A stretch of DNA of 64,000 bases. Origin: Clostridium brassicae (GTDB lineage: Bacteria > Bacillota > Clostridia > Clostridiales > Clostridiaceae). The notes under the pieces are model-generated. The model was given only the letters and a program-made list of their open reading frames with translations. It ran no database searches and had not been told where the DNA came from. The stretch spans positions 1 to 64,000 of the forward strand of contig NZ_JAPQFJ010000011.1 of NCBI RefSeq assembly GCF_026738875.1. The letters run 5' to 3'. The position numbers and the translations under genes were made by a program. Shown here in pieces: positions 1-8,684 of this stretch (position 1 is its first letter; the number at the start of each line of letters is the position of its first letter).

Positions 1-27
1 TCTTGAGTAAAGGTAAAATTATTCATA

Positions 28-93
28 GGATAATACCGCCTTTCTTAATTTTTCTGTAGCAAGAAAATTATACTTCAAGGCTTGGTATTATCC
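28..93. repeat. Long imperfect hairpin near the left edge
   Basis: A 10 bp perfect inverted repeat (28-37 with 84-93) is extended inward by five more pairs (38-42 with 77-81) after a 2-nt bulge. An apical stem follows (47-55 with 62-69). The three stacked stems give one 66-nt hairpin. No coding sequence overlaps it. It could be an RNA element, a transposon-end remnant or a terminator of a gene left of the window; nothing seen decides between these. Confidence 0.5.
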
Positions 94-132
94 ACTATTT
101 ATTTTTTGGAAACTATAATATGGAAACTAATA

Positions 133-154
133 AAGTTTTGTTTGTACAAAACTT
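133..154 (-). terminator. Weak hairpin downstream of the 238-645 gene
   Basis: A 9 bp perfect stem (133-141 with 146-154) with a 4-nt loop lies about 85 bases past the stop of the minus-strand gene ending at 238. The following minus-strand bases are only moderately T-rich, so terminator function is possible rather than certain. Confidence 0.35.
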
Positions 155-237
155 AGGTAGTTAAAAATATTATATTTAAATTTATTTTTGTTAGATTTAA
201 AATTGACTATAATTTTAGAGTTTATTATAAACAAACA

Positions 238-645
238 TCATAAACTTTGTTCTAGTTCTACAGTTAGAAAGTAGCTAACAGGTTTGTTATTTATAGAACA
301 ATTCATAAAATTGTTAGCCTTGTCCACATAAATAAAAGTGGTAGTTTGTCCATTAAAAGCAGCTATATTAGCTTCTGAATCAACAGTAGTATATATTAAA
401 TTTTCATCAGTAATATTATTGCGGTATATATTGAATCTTAAAGCTACTGTGGTATCAAAAGGGGTAGGCTTTCTCCAACTTATTGTTGCTATTAAAGAGA
501 TTAAATTTTTTGATGCTTGAACGGTTAAGGGAATTTTAGCTAGAAGTATTGGGTCAGAATAAATGGAAATAGGGGATTCGGGTCGAATTATTGCGGCATC
601 AAAGCTATTGATTAATCCTTTCCCAAGAGTTAAAGGCATTGTCAT
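238..645 (-). CDS. Small orphan protein, possibly a spore-surface or secreted beta-sandwich
   Basis: This is a 135-residue protein that I do not recognise by name. The start at 645 is fixed by a strong AAGGAGG site seven bases upstream. There is no signal peptide and no membrane segment. The sequence alternates polar and hydrophobic residues, is rich in Thr, Ile and Asn, and reads as mostly beta strand. The last 40 residues (TTFIYVDKAN, then SYFLTVELEQ) resemble the closing strands of small jelly-roll proteins of clostridial exosporia and coats, but that is only an impression. It has its own upstream gap and stands alone between a hairpin and queH. A DUF4489-like assignment is possible and unproven. 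Confidence 0.6.
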   Translation of the reverse strand: MTMPLTLGKGLINSFDAAIIRPESPISIYSDPILLAKIPLTVQASKNLISLIATISWRKPTPFDTTVALRFNIYRNNITDENLIYTTVDSEANIAAFNGQTTTFIYVDKANNFMNCSINNKPVSYFLTVELEQSL

Positions 646-734
646 TTTAATTCCTCCTTGCAGTGCAATAAAACATATTGTGTTTCGTTATATAATATGT
701 TTTTAAAACATATTTGTGCTAAAAATTAAAAAAT

Positions 735-772
735 AAGAGTATGTTTCAAAATAATTTTTAAAACATACTCTT
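735..772 (-). terminator. Terminator of queH
   Basis: A 12 bp perfect stem (735-746 with 761-772) lies just past the queH stop. On the minus strand it runs into a long T-rich tract (complement of 721-734), a classic intrinsic terminator. Confidence 0.8.
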
Positions 773-801
773 CATAGTTAGATTAAAAACAAACAGGATA
801 T

Positions 802-1431
802 TTATTTTTCATTAATAGTTTTTAAATTTCTTTGAGAATATACACAGCCGCAATAATTTTGTCTATAAAGATTATATTCCTTACTAAGCTCTATGGAACG
901 TTTGTATCCGTTTTTCTTTTTGAAATCTGAGTTGAGAAATTTTATATCAAGTTCTTTTGCTAATTTTTCTCCAATTTCATTGATTTTTTCTGCGTTTTTA
1001 TGAGGGCTTATAGATAATACAGTAGTAAAATAATCAAAATTTAATTTCTTAGCTTTTTTTGCTGCTTCTCTCAAACGTAATTCATAGCATTTAAAACATC
1101 GAGTGCCACCTTCACGTTCCTCTTCTAGTCCTTTTGCAATATCAAAAAATTCCTGTGTATTATAATGTTCTTCTATAAAGTTAATTTTTATTTTTGTAGG
1201 TAATTGTGCTATGAACTCCTTTTGTTCTTGAACCCTTTTTCTATATTCATTTTCAGGATGAATGTTAGGGTTATAATAAAATATTGTTATATCAAAAAAC
1301 TCTGAAAGATATTCTAAAACATAACTACTACAAGGAGCGCAACAACTATGTAAGATAAGTGAAGGAACTTTATCTAAAGCTTTTATTTCTTCTAGTTTTT
1401 TATCTAAGATTTTTTGGTAATTAACTTTCAT
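802..1431 (-). CDS. queH: Epoxyqueuosine reductase QueH
   Basis: QueH (DUF208) carries out the last step of queuosine synthesis, reducing epoxyqueuosine to queuosine in the anticodon of GUN tRNAs. It replaces QueG in many anaerobes. The 209-residue protein has the family cysteines: HSCCAPC at residues 28-34, RCFKC at 111-115 and YCGC near 193, which ligate an iron-sulfur cluster and a second metal. Length is normal. It is monocistronic, with its own terminator downstream (735-772) and another gene's terminator upstream (1475-1523). Queuosine precursor genes are not in this window, so it may act on salvaged base. Confidence 0.93.
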   Translation of the reverse strand: MKVNYQKILDKKLEEIKALDKVPSLILHSCCAPCSSYVLEYLSEFFDITIFYYNPNIHPENEYRKRVQEQKEFIAQLPTKIKINFIEEHYNTQEFFDIAKGLEEEREGGTRCFKCYELRLREAAKKAKKLNFDYFTTVLSISPHKNAEKINEIGEKLAKELDIKFLNSDFKKKNGYKRSIELSKEYNLYRQNYCGCVYSQRNLKTINEK

Positions 1432-1474
1432 TTTAATGACCTCTTTTTATATAATTAAATTTCTGTTTATTAGT

Positions 1475-1523
1475 GTATAAAACACCTAATTAAAAATATT
1501 ATTTTTAATTAGGTGTTTTATAC
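1475..1523. terminator. Strong terminator between two minus-strand genes
   Basis: A perfect 23 bp inverted repeat (1475-1497 with 1501-1523) with a 3-nt loop sits downstream of the 1595-2608 gene and upstream of queH. It should end the glycosidase transcript and isolate queH. It is T-rich on both sides and may act in both directions. Confidence 0.8.
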
Positions 1524-1594
1524 TTTATTTAAACACATATTAATTTTCAATTAAGCAATTGTTACTTTAAATATAAGTAACTAAATTATATATT

Positions 1595-2608
1595 TTATGG
1601 TGTTACATAAAATATAGAAGGAATTTCTCTTTCACCAGTAGATTTGTAAGGGTTGCTTATAACTTTTTCTTTATAGTACATGGTAGAAGATGAACCTCCG
1701 TCTAAATTTATAGCATAATACGCACCATATTCATATAAAATATCTTGTAATTCTTTTAAAGTAACTGCAAGGCGGCCTATGTACTTACCGTCAATAACTA
1801 GGAACAGTATACTTCCATCTTTCCTTTGACCTATGGCTGTTCTAGGAGCTGTACCCCAGCCTCCATCTCCAGAGGTTATAGTCTTTTCACCATTTACTAT
1901 TAAACATGGACCAAAAGATACAGCATCAGTTACGTTTAATTTTTTTAATTCGTCTACTGTATGATTACCAACTATCAAAGTTCCATATTTAGTAATACCA
2001 GCTATACAGCTTTTTTCATCTTTCTTTAAACTATTGTATACTACTTTACCATTAGAGATTATTATACCAGAAGCGGAGCCACTTGTTTTTGAACCAGTAT
2101 TTTCTGAAACAATAGAATTAGCATCAAAACCTCCTGCATTTATCGCAGCAACAGCATTATAACGTTTTGCAATTTGACTAGTAGTTTCACCGCTTTTACC
2201 TATCTCATCAGAAAATCCGACTTTTACTCTTTTAGGGTTTTTAATTACTAAAAGATGCCCTGTAAATTTATCTCCATTGATATAGTATCTTTCTATTTCA
2301 TTGGAGCCTTTAGGATTATTGTTTATTTTATTAGTTATTTTTTCGTTTAGTTTATCAATATCTGTTTGAACTATATTTTGAATTTTATTTCTGCTTAGTA
2401 TTTGATTTATATGGTCCTTAGATAAAAACATTGTAGCAATCCATTGATGGGTAGAAGTAGTCATTGCTGATCCGACAACTGTAGTTTTTACATTATCAAA
2501 AGGCCCATAGTAAAGTAAAAATGGGGCAGAAATTATGGTGAAGATAATTTCAAATATTATAAACCATTTTTTTGGTTTCTTGTCTTTTTCAGACTTATTT
2601 TTAAACAT
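1595..2608 (-). CDS. Membrane-anchored phosphodiester glycosidase family protein (NAGPA domain)
   Basis: The start at 2608 follows an AAGGGTGAT site; a GTG nine bases earlier overlaps that site and is unlikely. The 337-residue protein has a basic N-terminus and one membrane segment at about residues 13-35, followed by an extracytoplasmic domain. Residues 120-337 match the NAGPA/DUF2233 fold: a VGFSDEIG-like opening, AAINAGGFD, an SFGPCLIVNG stretch, TAPRTAIGQ, VIDGKYIGR and the closing INLDGGSSSTMYY. This family trims sugar phosphodiesters, as in the mannose-6-phosphate uncovering enzyme and YngK-type bacterial proteins. The natural substrate here is unknown; a cell-wall glycopolymer is an inference. 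It stands alone. Confidence 0.85.
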   Translation of the reverse strand: MFKNKSEKDKKPKKWFIIFEIIFTIISAPFLLYYGPFDNVKTTVVGSAMTTSTHQWIATMFLSKDHINQILSRNKIQNIVQTDIDKLNEKITNKINNNPKGSNEIERYYINGDKFTGHLLVIKNPKRVKVGFSDEIGKSGETTSQIAKRYNAVAAINAGGFDANSIVSENTGSKTSGSASGIIISNGKVVYNSLKKDEKSCIAGITKYGTLIVGNHTVDELKKLNVTDAVSFGPCLIVNGEKTITSGDGGWGTAPRTAIGQRKDGSILFLVIDGKYIGRLAVTLKELQDILYEYGAYYAINLDGGSSSTMYYKEKVISNPYKSTGEREIPSIFYVTP

Positions 2609-3098
2609 AAATATCACCCTTGTATATTCTATATTAAAATAAAAATTTATACAAGCTGTTTTCTGGCATTAAGAAAAATTTTTATATGCCAAATAACGAC
2701 CTATAAAGTAAAATATAGTATTTATAGATAATAATATGAAATTTTCGTAATAATCATGTAACTTTGTTTGTTAAAACAAATATTTTGGAATTAAAAAGAT
2801 AATTATATCATTCCTCAAACCCAATATATATATTATAAAGTTAATTTGGTTATTAATAAAGGTTAATTATACATAATAAATGTAAAATATTTAATAACAA
2901 ATAACTTTTAATTGCCATAAAGCGTTTAAGTTGGTAAAAATAAAGATCTTATATATTAACTAATGATATTTTAAATAAGATTATTTTATATCAAAACTTA
3001 GAAACTGCAACTAATAAAAAGATGTGAAATTACTAATACTACAAATTGTTAGGATGTGATTAAAAAAATTATGTATTCATAAAGAGGTGATATTATAA
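2609..3098. promoter_or_regulatory. adhE upstream region with a possible Rex-like half-palindrome
   Basis: This 490-base AT-rich gap separates divergent genes. A short palindrome at about 2765-2780 (TTTGTT, AA, AACAAA) resembles Rex redox-repressor half sites, but its spacing does not match the usual TTGTTAA-N4-TTAACAA. No convincing promoter boxes or leader RNA were found. The adhE ribosome binding site AAAGAGGTGAT lies at 3080-3090. Confidence 0.3.
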
Positions 3099-5696
3099 AT
3101 GAAAGTTACAAATGCAGATGAACTAATGGACAAAATTAAACGAATTCGAGAAGCACAAAGAATATATTCTACTTATAATCAAAAGCAAGTAGATGAGATA
3201 TTTAGGCAAGCGGCTATGGCTGCTAACAATGCTAGAATAAGACTAGCAAAAATGGCAGTAGAAGAAACGGGAATGGGTATAGTTGAAGATAAAGTTATAA
3301 AAAATCACTTTGCTTCAGAATATATTTATAACAGATACAAGGACGAAAAGACTTGTGGTGTTATAAGTAGAGATGAAGCTTTTGGTATATCTAAAGTTGC
3401 AGAGCCAATAGGGGTTGTAGCTGCTATTGTACCAACTACAAATCCAACATCTACAGCCATATTTAAGGCTCTCATAGCTTTAAAGAGCAGGAATGGGATT
3501 ATATTTTCTCCTCACCCAAGGGCAAAAAAATCTACTGCGGAAGCGGCTCGTATAGTATTAGAAGCAGCTGTAAAAGCTGGAGCTCCAAAAGGGATAATTG
3601 GATGGATAGATGAACCTTCAGTAGAATTATCTCAGTTAGTTATGAGTAATTCTGATATTATATTAGCTACGGGTGGTCCAGGAATGGTTAAAGCTGCTTA
3701 TTCTTCCGGGAGACCAGCTATAGGGGTTGGTGCAGGAAATACTCCGGCGATAATAGATGAAACTGCTCATTTAAAGATGGCTGTAAACTCCATATTACTT
3801 TCTAAAACCTTTGATAATGGAGTAATATGTGCATCAGAGCAATCGGTAATAGTATTAGATGAAGTATATGATAAAGTTAGAGAAGAATTTGAAGCAAGAG
3901 GAGCATATATACTTAAAAAAGATGAGGTCGATAAGATAAGGGACATAATAGTAATTAATGGTGTATTAAATTCAGAAATTGTAGGTCAATCAGCACATAA
4001 GATAGCAGCTATGGCAGGAGTTGATGTGCCACAAAATTCTAAAGTGTTGATTGGAGAAGTAGAATCTGTTGAACTAGAGGAACCTTTTTCTCATGAAAAA
4101 TTATCCCCAATACTTGCTATGTATAGAGTAAAGACCTTTGATGAAGCATTGAAAAAATCTGTTAGACTAATAGAACTTGGAGGATTTGGACATACTTCTG
4201 TGTTATACACTGATCAAATTAAATCAAGAGATAGAATTGATAAGTTCGGAGCCGTTATGAAAACAGGAAGAACAATAGTGAATATGCCTTCATCTCAAGG
4301 GGCTATAGGAGATGTCTATAATTTTAAATTAGCACCATCTTTAACTTTAGGATGTGGTAGTTGGGGTGGAAACTCAGTATCAGAAAATGTAGGTGTTAAA
4401 CATTTATTAAATGTAAAAAGCGTAGCAGAGAGAAGGGAAAATATGCTTTGGTTTAGAGTCCCTGAAAAAATATATTTTAAATATGGTTGTACTCCTGTAG
4501 CATTAAGAGAATTAAAAGAAATGCACAAGAAAAAGGCATTTATAGTAACAGATAAAGTGCTTTTTCAATTAGGTTTTGTGGATAATGTTATACAAATACT
4601 AGATGATATAGGTATAGATTCTAGGGTATTTTTTGATGTAGAGCCAGATCCAACTCTAGCAACAGCTAGAAAGGGAGCACAAGAAATGTTAAGTTTCAAG
4701 CCAGATGTAATTATAGCTGTGGGGGGTGGATCACCTATGGATGCAGCTAAGATAATGTGGGTTCTTTATGAGCATCCACAAGTAAGATTTGAAGACCTTG
4801 CTATGAGGTTTATGGATATTAGAAAGAGAGTATATACGTTTCCTAAAATGGGAGAGAAAGCGATGATGGTGTCTATACCAACATCAGCAGGTACAGGTTC
4901 AGAAGTGACTCCTTTTGCAGTTATAACAGATGAAAAGACAGAAATAAAATATCCATTAGCGGATTATGAGCTAACACCTAATATGGCTATAATTGATGCT
5001 GAGCTTATGATGAATATGCCAAAACCCCTTACTGCAGCATCAGGAATAGATGCATTAACACACGCTATTGAAGCATATGTATCAGTACTTGCCTCAGAAT
5101 ACACTAATGGGTTAGCTCTTGAAGCTATAAGATTAATATTCAAATATCTTCCTCAATCCTATGAGGAAGGGCCTAATAATATAAAAGCTAGAGAGAAAAT
5201 GGCTCATGCATCAACTATGGCTGGAATGGCTTTTGCAAATGCATTTTTAGGAGTTTGTCACTCTATGGCACATAAATTAGGTGCAATTCATCATATACCA
5301 CATGGTATAGCTAATGGAATACTTATAGATGAAGTAATTAAATTTAATGCCGTTAATAATCCAAGAAAGCAGGCTGCTTTTCCACAATATAAATATCCAA
5401 ATGCTAAATGGAGATACAGTCAGATATCTAATTATCTACATTTACATGGAGACACAGAAGATGAAAATATAAATCTTTTAATTAAAGAAATAGATCAATT
5501 AAAGAAAAAAATTAATATACCAAAGACTATTAGTGAAGCAGGGGTATCAAAAGAAAAATTTTATGCTAGCTTAGATAAGATGTGTGAAGAAGCTTTTGAT
5601 GATCAATGTACAGGAGCTAATCCAAGGTATCCTTTAATAGAGGAAATAAAACAGATGTATATAAATGCTTTTGAGGGAAGTTCTACGAGAGTTTAG
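3099..5696 (+). CDS. adhE: Bifunctional acetaldehyde-CoA / alcohol dehydrogenase AdhE
   Basis: AdhE converts acetyl-CoA (or butyryl-CoA) to aldehyde and then alcohol, re-oxidising two NADH in fermentation; homologues form cytosolic filaments (spirosomes). Residues 1 to about 440 are the aldehyde dehydrogenase part with the catalytic cysteine at 244 (GVICASEQ). Residues 450-865 are the iron-dependent alcohol dehydrogenase with the NAD loop GGGSPMDAAK near 541 and metal-binding histidines in THAIEA, CHSMAHKLG and HHIPHG. The 865-residue length is normal. It is a single-gene unit with a long upstream region and a terminator at 5736-5771. Confidence 0.97.
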   Translation: MKVTNADELMDKIKRIREAQRIYSTYNQKQVDEIFRQAAMAANNARIRLAKMAVEETGMGIVEDKVIKNHFASEYIYNRYKDEKTCGVISRDEAFGISKVAEPIGVVAAIVPTTNPTSTAIFKALIALKSRNGIIFSPHPRAKKSTAEAARIVLEAAVKAGAPKGIIGWIDEPSVELSQLVMSNSDIILATGGPGMVKAAYSSGRPAIGVGAGNTPAIIDETAHLKMAVNSILLSKTFDNGVICASEQSVIVLDEVYDKVREEFEARGAYILKKDEVDKIRDIIVINGVLNSEIVGQSAHKIAAMAGVDVPQNSKVLIGEVESVELEEPFSHEKLSPILAMYRVKTFDEALKKSVRLIELGGFGHTSVLYTDQIKSRDRIDKFGAVMKTGRTIVNMPSSQGAIGDVYNFKLAPSLTLGCGSWGGNSVSENVGVKHLLNVKSVAERRENMLWFRVPEKIYFKYGCTPVALRELKEMHKKKAFIVTDKVLFQLGFVDNVIQILDDIGIDSRVFFDVEPDPTLATARKGAQEMLSFKPDVIIAVGGGSPMDAAKIMWVLYEHPQVRFEDLAMRFMDIRKRVYTFPKMGEKAMMVSIPTSAGTGSEVTPFAVITDEKTEIKYPLADYELTPNMAIIDAELMMNMPKPLTAASGIDALTHAIEAYVSVLASEYTNGLALEAIRLIFKYLPQSYEEGPNNIKAREKMAHASTMAGMAFANAFLGVCHSMAHKLGAIHHIPHGIANGILIDEVIKFNAVNNPRKQAAFPQYKYPNAKWRYSQISNYLHLHGDTEDENINLLIKEIDQLKKKINIPKTISEAGVSKEKFYASLDKMCEEAFDDQCTGANPRYPLIEEIKQMYINAFEGSSTRV

Positions 5697-5735
5697 CTAA
5701 CACGTATTTAGATCAGAGTAATTTTATATAATAAA

Positions 5736-5780
5736 GAAGACTATTAATAATCTAATTTGATAATAGTCTTCATTTTTTAT
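5736..5780 (+). terminator. Terminator of adhE
   Basis: An 11 bp perfect stem (5736-5746 with 5761-5771) is followed by a T-rich tail. Confidence 0.85.
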
Positions 5781-5844
5781 TTTAGATTTAAATATTTCAA
5801 AATCTGATAAGCTATTATTAAAAAGAGGTTTAAATGAATAGCAA

Positions 5845-6672
5845 TTATCCTTTGAAATCATCAGCGATAACTTTTATTTTTGCTATATGGGATTTTAACT
5901 CTATCATAGTAGCACTAATTTCTTGTGTACTTGAAGCTTGTTGTTGAGTTAGATCCATAATTGTATTTACTGAGTCGGATATACCTTCAACTAAAGAAAA
6001 TATATAAGTTAGCTTATTTGATATATCATTAACATTTGTTGCTGTACTTTGAGCTAACTTTTTGACTTCAGAAGCTACTACAGAAAATCCTTTTCCATGT
6101 TCTCCAGCTCTTGCAGCTTCAATTGCAGCATTAAGAGAAAGGAGATTTGTCTGATTAGCAATTGTTTTTATAAGGTTAGTTACTTCGTGGATTGTTTTTA
6201 TTTCTTTATTAGCTTCTGTAGTTTTACTAGACAAATCTTCAACCATGGTTGCAAGGTTAACCGCAGAGTTGGCAATGGAAGTAGAAGCACTTTCTGTTTG
6301 GTTAACAGCTTCATCTAATTCGCATGAAGTTTCTCTAAGTTCAGATAAGTTATTTGAAAAAGGTGAAGTTACTGAAAGTCCACCCACTATAACTCCGTTT
6401 TCATATAAGGGGATTGCCATACCAACATATCCCACTCCATATGGCGAGTCTTGTTTAGCTATTTCTGAATAAACTCTTTGTCCTGTACGACAAGCTTTAC
6501 TTAATACTGTTTCTTCGGCAATTGTATCGCCAATTTTTACAGGAAGTTTAAGAATATCACATTCTAAATATTCTACGATTTTGGAATTTTCAGTGATTAG
6601 GATAGTACAATTTTTATTATTTAGCTCATATAACATTTCAGCTGTTTGTTTTGCAACATCAATTATAGACAC
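5845..6672 (-). CDS. Soluble methyl-accepting chemotaxis-like protein
   Basis: This 275-residue protein has no membrane segment. Residues 1-115 form a small sensory module (GAF-like or similar), and residues 120-270 form the coiled-coil signalling domain of chemoreceptors. The highly conserved hairpin tip is present: [20 protein letters not shown] followed by [15 protein letters not shown]. The domain is short compared with classical receptors, so it probably reads a cytosolic signal and talks to CheA/CheW encoded elsewhere. The start is GTG at 6672, with AAGGAGTGAT just upstream. It is monocistronic and convergent with adhE. Confidence 0.88.
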   Translation of the reverse strand: MSIIDVAKQTAEMLYELNNKNCTILITENSKIVEYLECDILKLPVKIGDTIAEETVLSKACRTGQRVYSEIAKQDSPYGVGYVGMAIPLYENGVIVGGLSVTSPFSNNLSELRETSCELDEAVNQTESASTSIANSAVNLATMVEDLSSKTTEANKEIKTIHEVTNLIKTIANQTNLLSLNAAIEAARAGEHGKGFSVVASEVKKLAQSTATNVNDISNKLTYIFSLVEGISDSVNTIMDLTQQQASSTQEISATMIELKSHIAKIKVIADDFKG

Positions 6673-7037
6673 GTTATCACTCCTTAAATTATATTGATAT
6701 TTAATTTATTAATTTCTAAGGGGTATTTATATAACAAAATCACATTTATAAATTATTCGAATGGTTTATATAATTCTTAAGTAATCTATACAGAAAAAAC
6801 TATGTAGTTTTCTAATTAATTAGGTTATTTACAGTGAAATTATAGAATAAAAAATATTATATTTTACAATAAAGTTTTATAATTGTGATATTTTAATTGA
6901 GAAATTTTTTTGTTTTGAAATATGTAGTTAAGATTTAAAATAAAATGGACGAAATTATAAAAGAATGTCGAATAAAATAATATGGTATAATATTTTTTTA
7001 TATTATTATAATTAAAAGATAAAGAGAGGTATGAAAT
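6673..7037. other. AT-rich gap between divergent genes
   Basis: A TATAAT box at 6987-6992 may belong to the 7038 gene, but no clear -35 box is placed correctly. I see no other feature. A 62-codon minus-strand reading frame here is low-complexity AT sequence without a ribosome binding site. Confidence 0.4.
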
Positions 7038-7721
7038 ATGGAAATAAACCATGAGTTACTTTATAGAGGATCTAATACAATGCTTAAGGTATGGCTTGAA
7101 CAAGGACAAGCTATAAAGGCAGAATCGGGGGCTATGGTTGCAATGAGTCCTACTATTGATGTGGATGGGAAACTTGAAGGTGGTATTTTTGGAGGAATTG
7201 GAAGAATGTTAGCTGGAGAAAAATTTTTCTTTCAAACTTTAAAAGCATCTAGGGGAAAGGGTGAAGTTTTACTTTCGCCTACATCTATTGGAGATATAAT
7301 ACCTATACAGATGGATGGAATGACAGAATATGTAGTTCAAAAAGATGGTTTTCTAGCGGGATCCGAAAGTCTTGATATATCCACAAAGATGCAGGATCTC
7401 GCAAAAGGATTTTTTTCAGGAGAAGGATTTTTTGTATTAAAAGTAAGAGGAAAGGGAACTTTATTTGTAAGTTCTTATGGAGCTATTCATCCATTAGATG
7501 TTCCAGAAGGAGAAGAAATGATAGTAGATAATCAACATTTAGTTGCTTGGCCTGAAAATATGGATTTTACAATAGAAAAGGCTTCAAAAGGCTGGATATC
7601 TTCAATAACTTCAGGAGAAACCCTTGTTTGTAGGTTCAGAGGTCCAGGAAGAGTATATATTCAAACTAGAAATCCTGCAGGATTTGGACATTGGATTAGA
7701 AAATTTGTTCCTGCAAAATAG
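7038..7721 (+). CDS. TIGR00266 / AIM24 family protein
   Basis: This 227-residue cytosolic protein belongs to the AIM24 (TIGR00266) family, a beta-rich fold with pseudo-symmetry. The biochemical role of bacterial members is not established. Family features seen are the opening LYRGSNTMLKVWL, the KAESGAMVAMS strand, GGIFGGIGRMLAGEKFFFQT, and the Gly-rich end TLVCRFRGPGRVYIQTRNP. No signal peptide is present. The start at 7038 has an AGAGAGG site ten bases upstream. It is a one-gene unit ending at a clear terminator, so neighbours give no functional hint. Confidence 0.9.
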   Translation: MEINHELLYRGSNTMLKVWLEQGQAIKAESGAMVAMSPTIDVDGKLEGGIFGGIGRMLAGEKFFFQTLKASRGKGEVLLSPTSIGDIIPIQMDGMTEYVVQKDGFLAGSESLDISTKMQDLAKGFFSGEGFFVLKVRGKGTLFVSSYGAIHPLDVPEGEEMIVDNQHLVAWPENMDFTIEKASKGWISSITSGETLVCRFRGPGRVYIQTRNPAGFGHWIRKFVPAK

Positions 7722-7740
7722 AATATAAAAGTGTAAATAT

Positions 7741-7775
7741 AGGGTAAAATTTCGTTGGAATTTTACCCTGTTTTT
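7741..7775 (+). terminator. Terminator of the AIM24-family gene
   Basis: An 11 bp perfect stem (7741-7751 with 7759-7769) is followed by GTTTTTAT. Confidence 0.85.
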
Positions 7776-7848
7776 ATACAATGAAACTAGTAGGGTTAAA
7801 TATAGATTTAAGAAGACTAAAGAATGGTGTTAAAAAAAATAAAAGGGA

Positions 7849-7873
7849 AAGAACCCCTTTATAAGGGGTTCTT
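7849..7873 (-). terminator. Terminator on the minus strand, likely for the spo0E-like gene
   Basis: An 11 bp perfect stem (7849-7859 with 7863-7873) with a 3-nt loop is followed on the minus strand by a long T run (complement of 7832-7845), and no T run on the plus strand. The only minus-strand gene to its right is the spo0E-like gene that stops at 8139, so a 3' tail of about 270 nt is inferred. Confidence 0.65.
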
Positions 7874-8138
7874 ATGGGGAAATATATTAAAAAAAGAAAC
7901 TAGCTTAGTTTAAAATAAAGATTTAAATTAATATTTGAAAATGAATATTTATTTAAAAAAGAATTTACAAATCAATGTTTTTTATGTTGTAGCTTATGAA
8001 TAATTATACTTCTTAATATATATTTATGCAAGATTTTTAATTTAATAAATGTAAAAAAATAAAAAACAGAATAAATCTTAAAATATACAAGAAATATATA
8101 TAAAGCTAAAAAATAATGTTAAATAAATATTATTTGAG
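7874..8138. other. AT-rich non-coding stretch
   Basis: I see no coding sequence or hairpin of note here. It is probably the 3' untranslated tail of the spo0E-like transcript. Confidence 0.35.
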
Positions 8139-8306
8139 CTAATTTTGAGTATTTGAAGATATCTTAATATAATTATTAATCAACTTGTCCAACTTAACAC
8201 TAATAGTCAATACTTCCTCATCAGATAGGCTAACATCCTTGATTCCAACTAAAGTGTTTAATTTTTCTTTTAGAATATTAATTTCACTTAAAATTTCCCT
8301 GTCCAT
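8139..8306 (-). CDS. Spo0E-like aspartyl-phosphate phosphatase (small, easily missed)
   Basis: A 55-residue reading frame runs from ATG at 8306 to TAG at 8139. It has a textbook ribosome binding site, TGGAGGATATG, just upstream. The product starts MDREILSEINILKEKL and contains the Spo0E-family signature SVKLDKLIN at residues 36-44, with the invariant Ser36 and Leu39-Asp40. Two amphipathic helices joined by a short loop are expected. Spo0E-type proteins dephosphorylate Spo0A~P and so restrain entry into sporulation; the exact target here is inferred from the family. A plus-strand reading frame over the same bases is a shadow. Confidence 0.85.
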   Translation of the reverse strand: MDREILSEINILKEKLNTLVGIKDVSLSDEEVLTISVKLDKLINNYIKISSNTQN

Positions 8307-8684
8307 ACATATCCTCCATATAATAACATCTATGATAATAATATCTATGATAATAATATCGATAGATTATGCTGTAATCTTAATCATAATGTATATAATT
8401 ATATAGTCAAAAATTTACAAAATCAACTTAAAATTAATCTGTTTTTATATAATTAGTAAAAAAGTAACAAATTATTCACAAAAAATTTTAATTTAGATAA
8501 TTTTAATATTCAATTTTTTTTATTATATTTAAAAAGATGTTTTAACAATTAGATGGGTAATAATGTGCACTGAAGGAAATAAAACGAAAATTTATACATA
8601 TTCTTAATTATGCGTATTTTGAATTAAAGTGTGTATTTATGCTAAAATTATTAATAAATTTAATTAAAAGGAAGGACAATTATA
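8307..8684. other. Gap with short tandem repeats upstream of the spo0E-like gene
   Basis: A 15-bp unit (ATCTATGATAATAAT) is repeated perfectly at 8328-8342 and 8343-8357, with a partial third unit after it. This lies immediately upstream of the minus-strand spo0E-like start, in its leader or promoter. The rest is AT-rich and holds the pepD promoter region. Confidence 0.5.

Noticed and set aside
4316-4528. Minus-strand reading frame inside adhE
   Set aside because: It lies within a clearly coding gene and has no binding site or family resemblance.
6864-7052. 62-codon minus-strand frame rich in Tyr, Phe and Asn
   Set aside because: Low-complexity AT sequence with no ribosome binding site, overlapping the promoter and start of the AIM24-family gene.
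8328-8370. Tandem 15-bp repeats as a CRISPR or satellite array
   Set aside because: The units are contiguous with no spacers and only about 2.3 copies.
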